The position numbers and the translations under genes were made by a program. Below, piece by piece: positions 41,580 through 50,120 of a stretch of 64,000 nt of DNA. The stretch comes from Candidatus Pantoea bituminis. Its GTDB lineage: Bacteria > Pseudomonadota > Gammaproteobacteria > Enterobacterales > Enterobacteriaceae. Every line of letters starts with the position of its first letter. Positions within the stretch are counted from its first letter, which is position 1. The notes under the pieces were generated by a model. The model saw only the letters and a list, made by a program, of their open reading frames with translations. It did no database searches and was not told the origin of the DNA. The stretch spans positions 1,240,001 through 1,304,000 of the forward strand of contig NZ_JAGTWO010000004.1 in assembly GCF_018842675.1 (NCBI RefSeq). Reading direction: 5' to 3'.

Positions 41580-43757
41580 ATGAATATAAAAAACAAGGTT
41601 ATGACCGCGCCGAGAGAGGATTCGAATGGATGGGATCTGGCGCATCTTGTGGGACAGCTTATTGATCACCGCTGGATCATTGTTGCGGTTACCGCCTTCT
41701 TTATGCTGGTGGCAACGCTCTACACACTGTTCGCTACACCGATTTATAGCGCTGACGCTTTAGTTCAGGTTGAGCAGAAAAATGCCAGCTCGGTACTGAA
41801 CGATCTAGACAGCCTCATGCCGGCTACGCCAGCATCCGATACTGAGATTCAAATCCTTGAGTCTCGTATGGTTATCGGTAAAACCGTGGCTGATTTGGGA
41901 TTAGATACTGTTGTTGAGCAGAACTACTTCCCGGTTATCGGTAAAGGTTTGTCGCGTCTGATGGGCAATAAGCCGTCTGATTTGGCTATTTCGCGTCTGG
42001 AAATTCCACGCACCATCGATAAACGTACCGTAGAACTGGAAGTAACTGGACCAGACTCTTATACCGTTTCTAAAGATGGTGATGAGCTGTTCAAAGGTAA
42101 AGTTGGCCAGCTGGAAACGCATGGCGATGTCACCATGCTGGTGAGCGGCATTAATGCTGATGAAGGCACGAGCTTTAATGTCACTAAGCTGAACGAATTG
42201 CAGGCGATTAACTCTGTGTTAACTAACTTGTCCGTTGCGGACAAGGGCAAAGACACCGGCGTGTTAGGTCTGGAATATCTGGGTGAAGATCCGGAGAAAA
42301 TCAGCAAAGTCCTGAATCAAATCGTTAACAACTACCTGTTACAGAACGTTGAACGTAAGTCTGAACAAGCAGAGAAGAGCCTTGAGTTCCTGCGTAAACA
42401 GTTACCGGAAGTCCGCTCTAAACTGGATGTTGCTGAAGACAAGCTGAACACCTTCCGTCGTCAGAACGACTCGGTTGACCTGTCACTGGAAGCGAAATCT
42501 GCCTTAGATTCATCTGTTAGCGTGCAGAGTCAATTGAATGAACTGACGTTCCGCGAAGCGGAAGTTTCTCAGTTGTTCACTAAAGATCACCCAACCTACC
42601 GCGCATTGCTGGAAAAACGCAAAACGTTGGAAGGTGAGCAGGCGCAGCTGAACAAGAAAATTTCAGGCATGCCGCAGACGCAGCAAGAGATCTTACGTCT
42701 GACGCGTGATGTGCAGTCAGGTCAGGAAATCTACATGCAGTTGCTGAATCGCCAACAAGAGTTAGGCATCAGCAAAGCCAGCACCGTGGGTGATGTTCGT
42801 ATCATCGATGGCGCCGAAACGGCTAACTCGCCTGTTGCACCGAAGAAAGCCTTGATTATCGCTGCAAGCTTGATCTTTGGTCTGTTTGTTTCGGTTGGCC
42901 TGGTGCTGCTGAAAGCCTTGCTGCATCACGGTATTGAAAACCCGGACCAGCTGGAAGAGTTGGGCATGAACGTCTATGCCAGCGTCCCGCTTTCCGAATG
43001 GCAGCGTAAGAAAGATACCGAAGCGCTGGCGCGCCGTGGCAATAAGGTGAAAACCGATCCGCACGACACGCTGCTGGCATTAGGGAATCCAACTGACCTC
43101 TCTATTGAAGCGATTCGTAGCCTGCGTACCAGCCTGCATTTCGCCATGATGGAAGCCAAGAACAACATCCTGATGATTACCGGTGCGAGCCCGGGTATTG
43201 GTAAAACCTTTATCTGTGCCAACCTGGCAACGCTGGTTGCAAAAGCGGGCCAGCGTGTCCTGTTCATCGATGGTGACATGCGCCGCGGCTATACCCATGA
43301 GCTGCTGGGTGCAGAGAACAAGTCTGGCTTATCCAATATTCTTTCTGGCAAAACTGAATTCAATCCAGCAATGATTCAGAAAGGCATTTACGGCTTTGAC
43401 TTCATGCCACGCGGTCAGGTGCCACCTAATCCATCTGAGCTGCTGATGCACCGTCGCATGGGTGAGCTGCTGGATTGGGCGAGCAAGAACTACGATTTGG
43501 TTCTGATCGATACACCACCGATTCTGGCCGTCACCGATGCCTCAATCATCGGTAAGTTGGCAGGAACCTCGCTGATGGTGGCGCGTTTTGAAACCAATAC
43601 CACCAAAGAAGTGGATGTCAGCTTCAAGCGCTTCGCACAAAACGGCATTGAAATTAAAGGCGTGATCCTTAACGCCGTGGTCCGTAAAGCGGCCAATGCT
43701 TATGGTTACGGTTATGACTATTACGATTACGAGTATGGCAAACCAACCAAAAGTTAA
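41580..43757 (+). CDS. amsA: Tyrosine autokinase / polysaccharide co-polymerase AmsA (Wzc)
   Basis: 725 residues. Two membrane helices (about 29-50 and 425-447) flank a long periplasmic Wzz-like domain with coiled coil (EQAEKSLEFLRKQLPEVRSKL). The cytoplasmic BY-kinase domain has Walker A ITGASPGIGKTFICANLA, Walker A' VLFIDGDMRRGY and Walker B YDLVLIDTPPI. The C-terminus is the tyrosine cluster YGYGYDYYDYEYG, the autophosphorylation site. ATG 41580 is preferred over the in-frame TTG at 41568, which abuts the amsI stop; GGGA lies seven bases before ATG. It controls chain length and export with AmsH and AmsI. A strong terminator follows. Confidence 0.95.
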   Translation: MNIKNKVMTAPREDSNGWDLAHLVGQLIDHRWIIVAVTAFFMLVATLYTLFATPIYSADALVQVEQKNASSVLNDLDSLMPATPASDTEIQILESRMVIGKTVADLGLDTVVEQNYFPVIGKGLSRLMGNKPSDLAISRLEIPRTIDKRTVELEVTGPDSYTVSKDGDELFKGKVGQLETHGDVTMLVSGINADEGTSFNVTKLNELQAINSVLTNLSVADKGKDTGVLGLEYLGEDPEKISKVLNQIVNNYLLQNVERKSEQAEKSLEFLRKQLPEVRSKLDVAEDKLNTFRRQNDSVDLSLEAKSALDSSVSVQSQLNELTFREAEVSQLFTKDHPTYRALLEKRKTLEGEQAQLNKKISGMPQTQQEILRLTRDVQSGQEIYMQLLNRQQELGISKASTVGDVRIIDGAETANSPVAPKKALIIAASLIFGLFVSVGLVLLKALLHHGIENPDQLEELGMNVYASVPLSEWQRKKDTEALARRGNKVKTDPHDTLLALGNPTDLSIEAIRSLRTSLHFAMMEAKNNILMITGASPGIGKTFICANLATLVAKAGQRVLFIDGDMRRGYTHELLGAENKSGLSNILSGKTEFNPAMIQKGIYGFDFMPRGQVPPNPSELLMHRRMGELLDWASKNYDLVLIDTPPILAVTDASIIGKLAGTSLMVARFETNTTKEVDVSFKRFAQNGIEIKGVILNAVVRKAANAYGYGYDYYDYEYGKPTKS

Positions 43758-43771
43758 TTATTGAGTGAATA

Positions 43772-43797
43772 AAGGGGCGGTTTGACCGCCCTTTTTA
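43772..43797 (+). terminator. Terminator-like hairpin after amsA (wzc)
   Basis: AAGGGGCGG-TTTGA-CCGCCCTTTTT is a textbook intrinsic terminator 15 bases past amsA. Genes amsC to amsL continue on the same strand. A stem-loop in the equivalent position after wzc in group 1 capsule operons is read through with RfaH/ops help, so this is likely an attenuator that raises export-gene expression relative to the distal genes. The remaining 43798-44039 stretch holds no gene. Confidence 0.85.
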
Positions 43798-44039
43798 TCG
43801 CACTGTTTGAACGACGACACGCAACGATTTACACAGGTGATTCTGTATTTAACGCGTAAAACGCGACAGACGTGACGTCGCATAACAAGCGTCAATCACA
43901 GAATGCATCAGCAACAGAACTGACGTCCGCCCACGCATCCATGATGATTAATGGCGCGACACGCTGAGAATGTAGCCGGGAAGGCAAACAGCGTAAGTCA
44001 CTGTTAGCGTGACAACTTGTGGAATTAAGGAATCACACC

Positions 44040-45175
44040 ATGGCTCCATATTGGTATATAGCAGGGTTTTTGTTGTTGCTTTCGCTGGTCGAAATCCTGC
44101 TTAAAAAAGATGAACGTACCACGCATATTCTTACCTACCTGCTTTGCATTGCTACTATCACACTGATTGTTTTTGGTGGTATTCGTGGGCTTGGCACCGG
44201 GATGGATGATTACCAATACCGCAGCTTCTTTGTCGATTTCGTTCGACGCATTGAAGTCAATGGTTTTGCGAATACGGTTGCTTTTTTCCGTTACGAACCG
44301 CTGATTTTTGCTATCGCCTGGCTGACCAGTCTGTTTTCACACAATGCCAGTGCGTTTCTGTTTGTTTTCAGCATTCTGGCAGTATCGACCAACGCTATTT
44401 TCTTTAAAAAAATGTCGCCTTATCCAGTGCTGGCACTGGTGCTCTACTCAGCACACATTTTTATCAATAAAGACGTTAACCAGATCCGCTTTGGCTTAAG
44501 TTCCGCACTCTTCCTTGGGGTGTTGTGGACAATCTACCTGAAACAGTATTGGTGGGCGTTTGCCTTTTTTGTCCTCTCATTCTTAAGCCACAACACGGCG
44601 GTCATGGTCGTAACAATTGTGCCGTTTCTGTTTATTCGAGATTCCCGCTGGTGGCCGGTGCTCATTATCGTTGCGAGTATTCCGCTTTCCGTCGTAGGGG
44701 TACCGGCTTCATTGCACTGATTGCCGGACATTTAGGATCGATGGGGGAAAGGGCGGCTGGATACAGTAATGAAGCATCCAATGCGGGTGATGGCAGCGTG
44801 GTATCGGTTTCTAACCTCAAGAACATCATGCTGGTATTTATCTTTGTCTATTTCATGCTGAGCAATCAGTTAAAACGAGACAATTACGCGCAGTACCGCC
44901 TTAATTATTTGCTGATTTTGAGCTTTGCGATCGGCGGCGGTGTCAGGATCTTCTTTTATAACTATTCATCCGGCGCACGCTTATCGAACTATTTGTTGCA
45001 GGTTGAGCCGATTATTTTAACGTCGCTTATTTATCAGTCGAAGAAAATACTCAAGCCGGCGATGTTTGCGATGTTTGCTTTCTTCCTTGTTTATTACCTC
45101 TATTACAACACGATTTCACTTAAGCAGGCCGTTGTAGGCTATGAAGTTGCTCGTGAATTCAAATTGTTTCATTAA
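44040..45175 (+). CDS. amsC: Exopolysaccharide repeat-unit polymerase AmsC (EpsG/Wzy-like; frameshifted)
   Basis: Integral membrane protein with about ten to twelve hydrophobic segments, starting MAPYWYIAGFLLLLSL and containing the EpsG-type stretches GGIRGLGTGMDDYQYRSFF and NKDVNQIRFGLSSALF, so it is inferred to polymerise repeat units on the periplasmic side. ATG 44040 has AAGGA nine bases upstream. The frame breaks at GGGG (44697-44700): one added G joins SVVG to TGFIALIAGHLGSMGERAAGYS and the remaining helices, ending VGYEVAREFKLFH at 45175 for about 378 residues. It corresponds to amsC of E. amylovora by position and topology. Confidence 0.8.
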
Positions 45176-45190
45176 TTGATGAGAGGAAAT

Positions 45191-45915
45191 ATGAGCAAGA
45201 AGTTGATGGCAGTTCTGTTGGTGGCTGCGCCTATGCTGGCGCAGGCTGCCGATGATAAAGCCGCATTTGTTATTGCGGCTTATGGTGACTCAACGACCGC
45301 CGGCGTTATTTCATCTGGTGGTCGTAATATCATTACTAAAAACAACGAGATGAATTATCTTCATCAGATGTTGAAAGACAAATATGGTGAGGGCATCCAG
45401 TTAAAAAACCACGGTTCTCCCGGCGCACAGGCGGCTGAATTGGTTTACAGCCAGGATAACAAACCCCATCTCGACTGGGCAGAACGTATGGCGAAGTCTG
45501 ATGCCAATATGATTCTGCTCAACTATGGCATTAACGATGCACGTATTTACTTTTTAAAGATAAGAAAGCCCATCAGGAAAGCCCGGAAGAGTACAAGCGC
45601 ATCATGACGGAACTGGTCAAGGTAGCCAAAGCCAATAACAAATTGGTAGTGCTGCAAGAGCCTAATCCCATCTGTGGGCGCGCCGAACGCTGGAATGTCT
45701 GGCCTTACGTTTATCAATTAAATGAAGTGGCCAAAGAGCAGCAAGTTCCTATTGTGAAACAGTTCAGTCTTATAAAGGAAAATCGAGACTGGCAATCTGA
45801 GATGTCACCGGATTGCATTCATCCTTCCGAGATGCTTTATAAACAAAAAGCACAAAGAACCTTCGATGTATTAAGCGCCACTTTCGATAGCGCTTTATCT
45901 AAACACAGCAGCTAA
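45191..45915 (+). CDS. Secreted SGNH/GDSL hydrolase, probable polysaccharide O-acetyl esterase or transferase (frameshifted)
   Basis: A Sec signal peptide MSKKLMAVLLVAAPMLAQA (cleavage about residue 19) starts the protein. SGNH blocks are visible: block I AAYGDSTTAG with the nucleophilic Ser, block III LNYGINDAR, and block V SPDCIHPSEM carrying the Asp-x-x-His pair. The frame breaks at TTTTT (45551-45555); one added T gives ARIYFFKDKKAHQESPEEYKRIM before TELVKVAKANNKLVVLQEP, for about 241 residues. It is immediately followed by an acyltransferase-3 gene, a pairing used for O-acetylation of surface glycans. I recall no counterpart here in the classical amsC-amsB order, so it may be a lineage-specific insertion. 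Confidence 0.8.
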
Positions 45916-45948
45916 CCCAACCCAGACTATGTTGCTTTAGGAGCTGAC

Positions 45949-47127
45949 ATGTATGTATTAATCATGGTGCTGTCATTTTGTCTGGCGCTTATTATTTTAC
46001 GTGTATTCTCCTTTCATAAAGGGGTCTATAACGAAAGTGGCATCAAAAGTATCTCTGGCTTACGTGCCCTTTTAGCAAGCATCGTGGCGTTCTCCCACTT
46101 TGCGCATTACATTTATTCGCTTGATGGAAAGTGGATATTCGATAAAGACTACTTTGCCTGGTTCTCGGAAGGTAACTTCTTTGTTAACTCCGGAAAATTC
46201 GGCGTGTTGCTGTTTTTCATGATCTCGGCGTTTCTGTTTTATCGCTGGTTAGACAATGACACCATGACGCCCGGCCAGCTCACCTATAAGCTCTTGAAAT
46301 CGCGTATTCGCCGTATCGTCCCGATGTTCTGGTTCTCCGCATTCGTCATCATCGTGATTGGGCTGGTAAAAGGTGATCTGATCGTCGGTGCTACAGCGGT
46401 GAAAGATGCGGTACTGTGGTTACTGTTTATTGGCAGTTATCACATTGGCGATTATGCAACGGCTGACGTCAACGCAGGTGTCGAATGGACGCTTCGTCTG
46501 GAATGGCTGCTTTATCTCTCCATTCCGCTGATCTATGTCATCAATCGTGCCACTAACGGCAAATACAAAACGTTGCTGATCCTCGGCTCAATTGGGGTGA
46601 TTTTCTGTGTGGCTGTGGGCTTGCGCCTGTGGGGTAAAACCTACACCGATCCACGTCCCGTTCTGGGCTTCGCGATGGGGTACATGGCCTACAAACACCG
46701 TGAGCTGTTTGTTCACTATAAGCACTCAAGCCTGGCAGCCTTAGCGGTGATTTTACTCACCCTGTTTTCGCTCGCATTTACCAGCAACACCTTCTTTTAC
46801 CTGATTTTCCTTTGCTGCCTCACGGTGATATTTTTCATCGTCAGCAGCGGTAACGCCGTGTTTGGCATTCTGGAAAACAAGACCCTGATGTCCATTGGCG
46901 AGGTTAGCTACAGCCTGTATCTCATTCATGGTGTGGTGCTGTATTTCATTAAGCAGATTCCGCTGACGCTGATTCCTCACTCAATCCTGGTTTACACCTT
47001 GCTGTCGACCGGCTTTTTTGTCGCTTCTTTCTATGTAGCCAAGCTGACTTATCTCTACGTGGAAAAGCCGTTTATCGGCAGTAATAAGAAGAAAAAAGTG
47101 GCGATCAAAGCGTCGCCAACAAATTAG
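45949..47127 (+). CDS. Acyltransferase-3 family membrane O-acyltransferase
   Basis: 392 residues with about ten to eleven helices. The family N-terminal block is SISGLRALLASIVAFSHFAHYIYS, containing the catalytic His, followed by KFGVLLFFMISAFLFYRWL and LKSRIRRIVPMFW, typical of the RxxR-like segment after TM2. Near the C-terminus is IGEVSYSLYLIHGVVLYF, also a hallmark. Proteins of this family acetylate exopolysaccharide, LPS and peptidoglycan sugars. The preceding SGNH gene is a natural partner, suggesting an acetylation module for the EPS repeat. 33 bases separate the two. Confidence 0.88.
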   Translation: MYVLIMVLSFCLALIILRVFSFHKGVYNESGIKSISGLRALLASIVAFSHFAHYIYSLDGKWIFDKDYFAWFSEGNFFVNSGKFGVLLFFMISAFLFYRWLDNDTMTPGQLTYKLLKSRIRRIVPMFWFSAFVIIVIGLVKGDLIVGATAVKDAVLWLLFIGSYHIGDYATADVNAGVEWTLRLEWLLYLSIPLIYVINRATNGKYKTLLILGSIGVIFCVAVGLRLWGKTYTDPRPVLGFAMGYMAYKHRELFVHYKHSSLAALAVILLTLFSLAFTSNTFFYLIFLCCLTVIFFIVSSGNAVFGILENKTLMSIGEVSYSLYLIHGVVLYFIKQIPLTLIPHSILVYTLLSTGFFVASFYVAKLTYLYVEKPFIGSNKKKKVAIKASPTN

Positions 47128-47202
47128 GACATCACCGGTTACCCTTGGTCATCCATACGTTATATCTTTGAATTTGGAACTGTTTTTAATGAGGTGCTGG
47201 TA

Positions 47203-48120
47203 ATGAAGGATATTCGCTTCTCCATCGTAATTCCCGCTTATAATGCGTCAGAATCGATTGTGACGACGCTGGATTGCGTCAAGGCGCAAAGCTATCGCAA
47301 TTTCGAAGTGATCATTGTGGATGACAAATCCATTGATGCTGCCGCGCTGGCAGAGGTGGTTCGCAGCGAGCGTTATCAGGATTTGGACATTAATCTGGTG
47401 CTCTCTGAGGTCAAGCTCAACGGTGCCGGTGCACGTAACAAAGGCATCGAGTTAGCTACCGGCGATTACGTCAGCTTTCTGGATGCCGATGATGAATGGC
47501 ATGCAGATAAACTGCTTCATGTCAGCGAGAAAATTGCTCAGCTGGACGCGCAGGGCAAGCAGAACTTCATCATCTTTAGCCAGGTAAATATTTATCAGGA
47601 TGGCTCTTTTCTGAAAGTGATGCCGATGCAGCCGCCAGGTAAAGATGAAACGGTCGCTGAGTATCTGTTCGGCTGTTACGGCTTTATTCAGACCAGCACT
47701 ATCGTGTTGAAGCGTGAAGATGCGGCCAAAATCCAGTTTGATACGCGCTATATCCGCCATCAGGATTATGACTTCTGTATTCGCGCCGATCGCATGGGCT
47801 ACGACTTCGTTATGATCGCTGCGCCTTTAGCTAATTATCATCTGGTGACCAAATTTGGTTCCAAGCACAAAGGCGAGTCAGTGAAGTATTCGATTTTCTG
47901 GCTGGATACGATGAAACCGCACCTTACCTCGCGTGACATTCACACCTATAAAGCCTTTAAACTGCCGCTGCGCTACAAAATGGACGGCAATTCGCTGATG
48001 GCGAGCCTGAGCTTTGCGCGCTATTTCTTCCTCACCAATAAAGACAACCGCGCTTACTTTATGAATCGCCTGAAAGACAAGGTGAGAGCGCGCTTTGGCG
48101 GAGAAAAAGCGCTTTCCTGA
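47203..48120 (+). CDS. amsB: Family-2 glycosyltransferase AmsB-like
   Basis: 305-residue GT-A enzyme that adds a sugar to the lipid-linked EPS repeat on the cytoplasmic face. The nucleotide-binding start SIVIPAYNASESIVTTLDCV is followed by VIIVDDKSID, GAGARNKGIELATGDYVSFLDADDEWHADKL with the DXD-type metal motif, and a later IRHQDYDFCIRA acceptor-site stretch. ATG 47203 has GAGG eight bases upstream; GTG 47194 would start within the ribosome-binding site. By order it matches amsB/wceB. Which linkage it makes cannot be read from sequence. Confidence 0.85.
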   Translation: MKDIRFSIVIPAYNASESIVTTLDCVKAQSYRNFEVIIVDDKSIDAAALAEVVRSERYQDLDINLVLSEVKLNGAGARNKGIELATGDYVSFLDADDEWHADKLLHVSEKIAQLDAQGKQNFIIFSQVNIYQDGSFLKVMPMQPPGKDETVAEYLFGCYGFIQTSTIVLKREDAAKIQFDTRYIRHQDYDFCIRADRMGYDFVMIAAPLANYHLVTKFGSKHKGESVKYSIFWLDTMKPHLTSRDIHTYKAFKLPLRYKMDGNSLMASLSFARYFFLTNKDNRAYFMNRLKDKVRARFGGEKALS

Positions 48121-48197
48121 TGCAGTTTTGCTCATCATTGCTCCTGAACTCAGGAGCAACCCTTTGGATACACTTTTTCTTTTATTCAGGTATGAAG

Positions 48198-48950
48198 ATG
48201 AATAATCAAGTTGGAACCGTCGGCATTGTTATGCCTATGTACAATGCACGTCAGACGGTATTACGCGCCGTGCAATCGGTTATCAATCAGGGTCACACAG
48301 ACTGGCACCTTTACCTGATAAACGATAAATCAACCGATGACTCGCTGGCGTTCGTGCGCGAAAATTGTCAGGATGCACGCATCACCATTTTGGATAACGC
48401 CGTTAATATGGGCGCCGCCGAGACCCGCAATGTTGGGCTGCGTGCGGCTAAAGAGGAGATCATTGCTTTCCTCGACAGCGATGACGAATGGCATGCTGAC
48501 AAGTTGGCGCAGCAAGTCGCAGCGATTGCCGCCGGGGATGATTTTGTGATCACCGAGTATCACTACAAAACCCAAAAAGCTGACCACGACATTACCTACT
48601 CAAAACCCTACCTCCAACAAGAAAATTTCGTGAAGAAGCAGTACCGCGTCTGTTTTTCATCGGTCTGTTTCCGCCGTCCGCCGCAGGGTATTTTTTTCCA
48701 GCGCAAAGGCCACGAAGATTTCCTGTTTCTCTACGAATTGTTCACTCGCTACAAGCAAGCACGCGTTATTCAGACAATTCTTGTCAATTATTACGAATTA
48801 GGTGATTCACTTTCGCGCAATAAGAACAAAGCGGCGAAGTGGCACCTTGAATTATTAAGAATTATCTATAAAAACAATCCGTTAAAAATCTATTACTATT
48901 ACGGCTGGTATATGGTGAATGGTGTGCTGTTTACCTTGAAGCATCGTTAA
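48198..48950 (+). CDS. Family-2 glycosyltransferase of the EPS operon (AmsE-like)
   Basis: 250 residues, GT-A fold: GIVMPMYNARQTVLRAVQSVINQ, LYLINDKSTDDSL, and NMGAAETRNVGLRAAKEEIIAFLDSDDEWHADKLAQQV. The metal-binding segment is almost identical to that of the gene just upstream (FLDADDEWHADKL), which suggests the two arose by duplication. RRPPQGIFFQRKGHEDFLFLYEL looks like the acceptor/catalytic base region. ATG 48198 has an AGG seven bases upstream; ATG 48192 is an in-frame alternative. Small GT2 size fits AmsE, but the order of the E. amylovora genes (B, D, E) differs from that here, so no symbol is assigned. Confidence 0.82.
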   Translation: MNNQVGTVGIVMPMYNARQTVLRAVQSVINQGHTDWHLYLINDKSTDDSLAFVRENCQDARITILDNAVNMGAAETRNVGLRAAKEEIIAFLDSDDEWHADKLAQQVAAIAAGDDFVITEYHYKTQKADHDITYSKPYLQQENFVKKQYRVCFSSVCFRRPPQGIFFQRKGHEDFLFLYELFTRYKQARVIQTILVNYYELGDSLSRNKNKAAKWHLELLRIIYKNNPLKIYYYYGWYMVNGVLFTLKHR

Positions 48951-48999
48951 GCCGATCGGCAGGATTGTCTTTTACTCATTTTGAGGTGGATTGCGTTAC

Positions 49000-50032
49000 A
49001 TGAAAAAATTGTCCTGGTGATCAAAGATGCCTACTCGTATGCGGGCACCGAGAACATCTGTAACTTCATGTCAGAGTGTCTTGGCGAAACACACGATGTC
49101 ACCGTTTACTCGTTGGAAGGCAGCGGAAAAACCTTCTATCCCTTTGAGCATGTGAAAGAGATCGTTAGCTTTGAGGGACACAGTAATCCAATTAAAAGCG
49201 CCGTCAGCCGTATCCATGAGGAAGATTTTGATACCGTTTTCCTGATCAGCATGGGTCGCCTGAGTGTGATGTTCGCTTTCTGGAACCTGATGTCGATGAA
49301 GAAAAACGCGGCAAAGCCTACGCGTGTGAACACATTGCAATTAATTCCTTCAGTAAGCCCATCAAATTCCTCAAGTATCTGCTGCTGCGCTACTACGATC
49401 GCGTAATTGTGCTGACCGATAAAGATCATCAGGTTTTCAATCGTTGGCACATTCCTAGCAAACAAATCCCTAATCCTGTGGTGTTTAAAGCCTTTCAGCG
49501 CCAGACGCGTAACCGTCAGGCATTAGCTGTGGGCCGTTTAGATCATCAAAAGGGATTTGATCTGTTGCTGGATATCTGGCGCGACTTCGCCAAAACCCAT
49601 CCTGACTGGACGCTGGTGATTGCCGGTGATGGTGAACTGCGTCAGCAGTTGCACGATCAGGCCGCGGTATTGGGTATCACAGACAGTGTTAATTTTGTCG
49701 GCAAAGTCAGCAATATCAATGATTACTACCGCGACAGCGATATGGCGCTGATGACGTCACGCTATGAAGGCTTACCGCTGGTGTTACTCGAGGCGAAAGC
49801 ATGGTCGCTGCCGGTGGTGGCCTATGACTGCCCAACTGGGCCACAAGAGATCATTAATCACGGTGAAGATGGATTTCTGGTTCCCATGAACGACAAAGCG
49901 GACTTTCTGGCACGCATGAACCAGCTGGCCAGTGATGATGCGCTGTTCTATGCCATGAGTGAAAAAACAAAAGAAACCGCGCTGAAATTCGACGGTAATC
50001 AAATCAAGCAAAGCTGGCTGGCGTTGGTTTAA
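49000..50032 (+). CDS. Family-4 glycosyltransferase of the EPS operon (AmsD-like; two frameshifts)
   Basis: From ATG 49000 the A run at 49003-49008 is one short; adding an A gives MKKIVLVIKDAYSYAGTENICN, a normal GT4 start with GAGGTGG ten bases upstream. A second break at AAAAA (49302-49306) is repaired the same way, giving KRGKAYACEHIAINSFSKPI instead of a Thr-rich tail. The C-terminal Rossmann domain is intact: ALAVGRLDHQKGFDLLLDIW, LVIAGDGELRQQL and SRYEGLPLVLLEAKAWSLPVVAYD, with the EX7E donor-binding motif. About 344 residues, close in size and family to AmsD. Confidence 0.82.
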
Positions 50033-50120
50033 CTCGGGTAAATCCTACCCAATTGCAAAATGCCTCAAGGGACTAAGCCTTGGCCGATAACACGGCCTCA
50101 TTAACCACGGGATATGTTGC

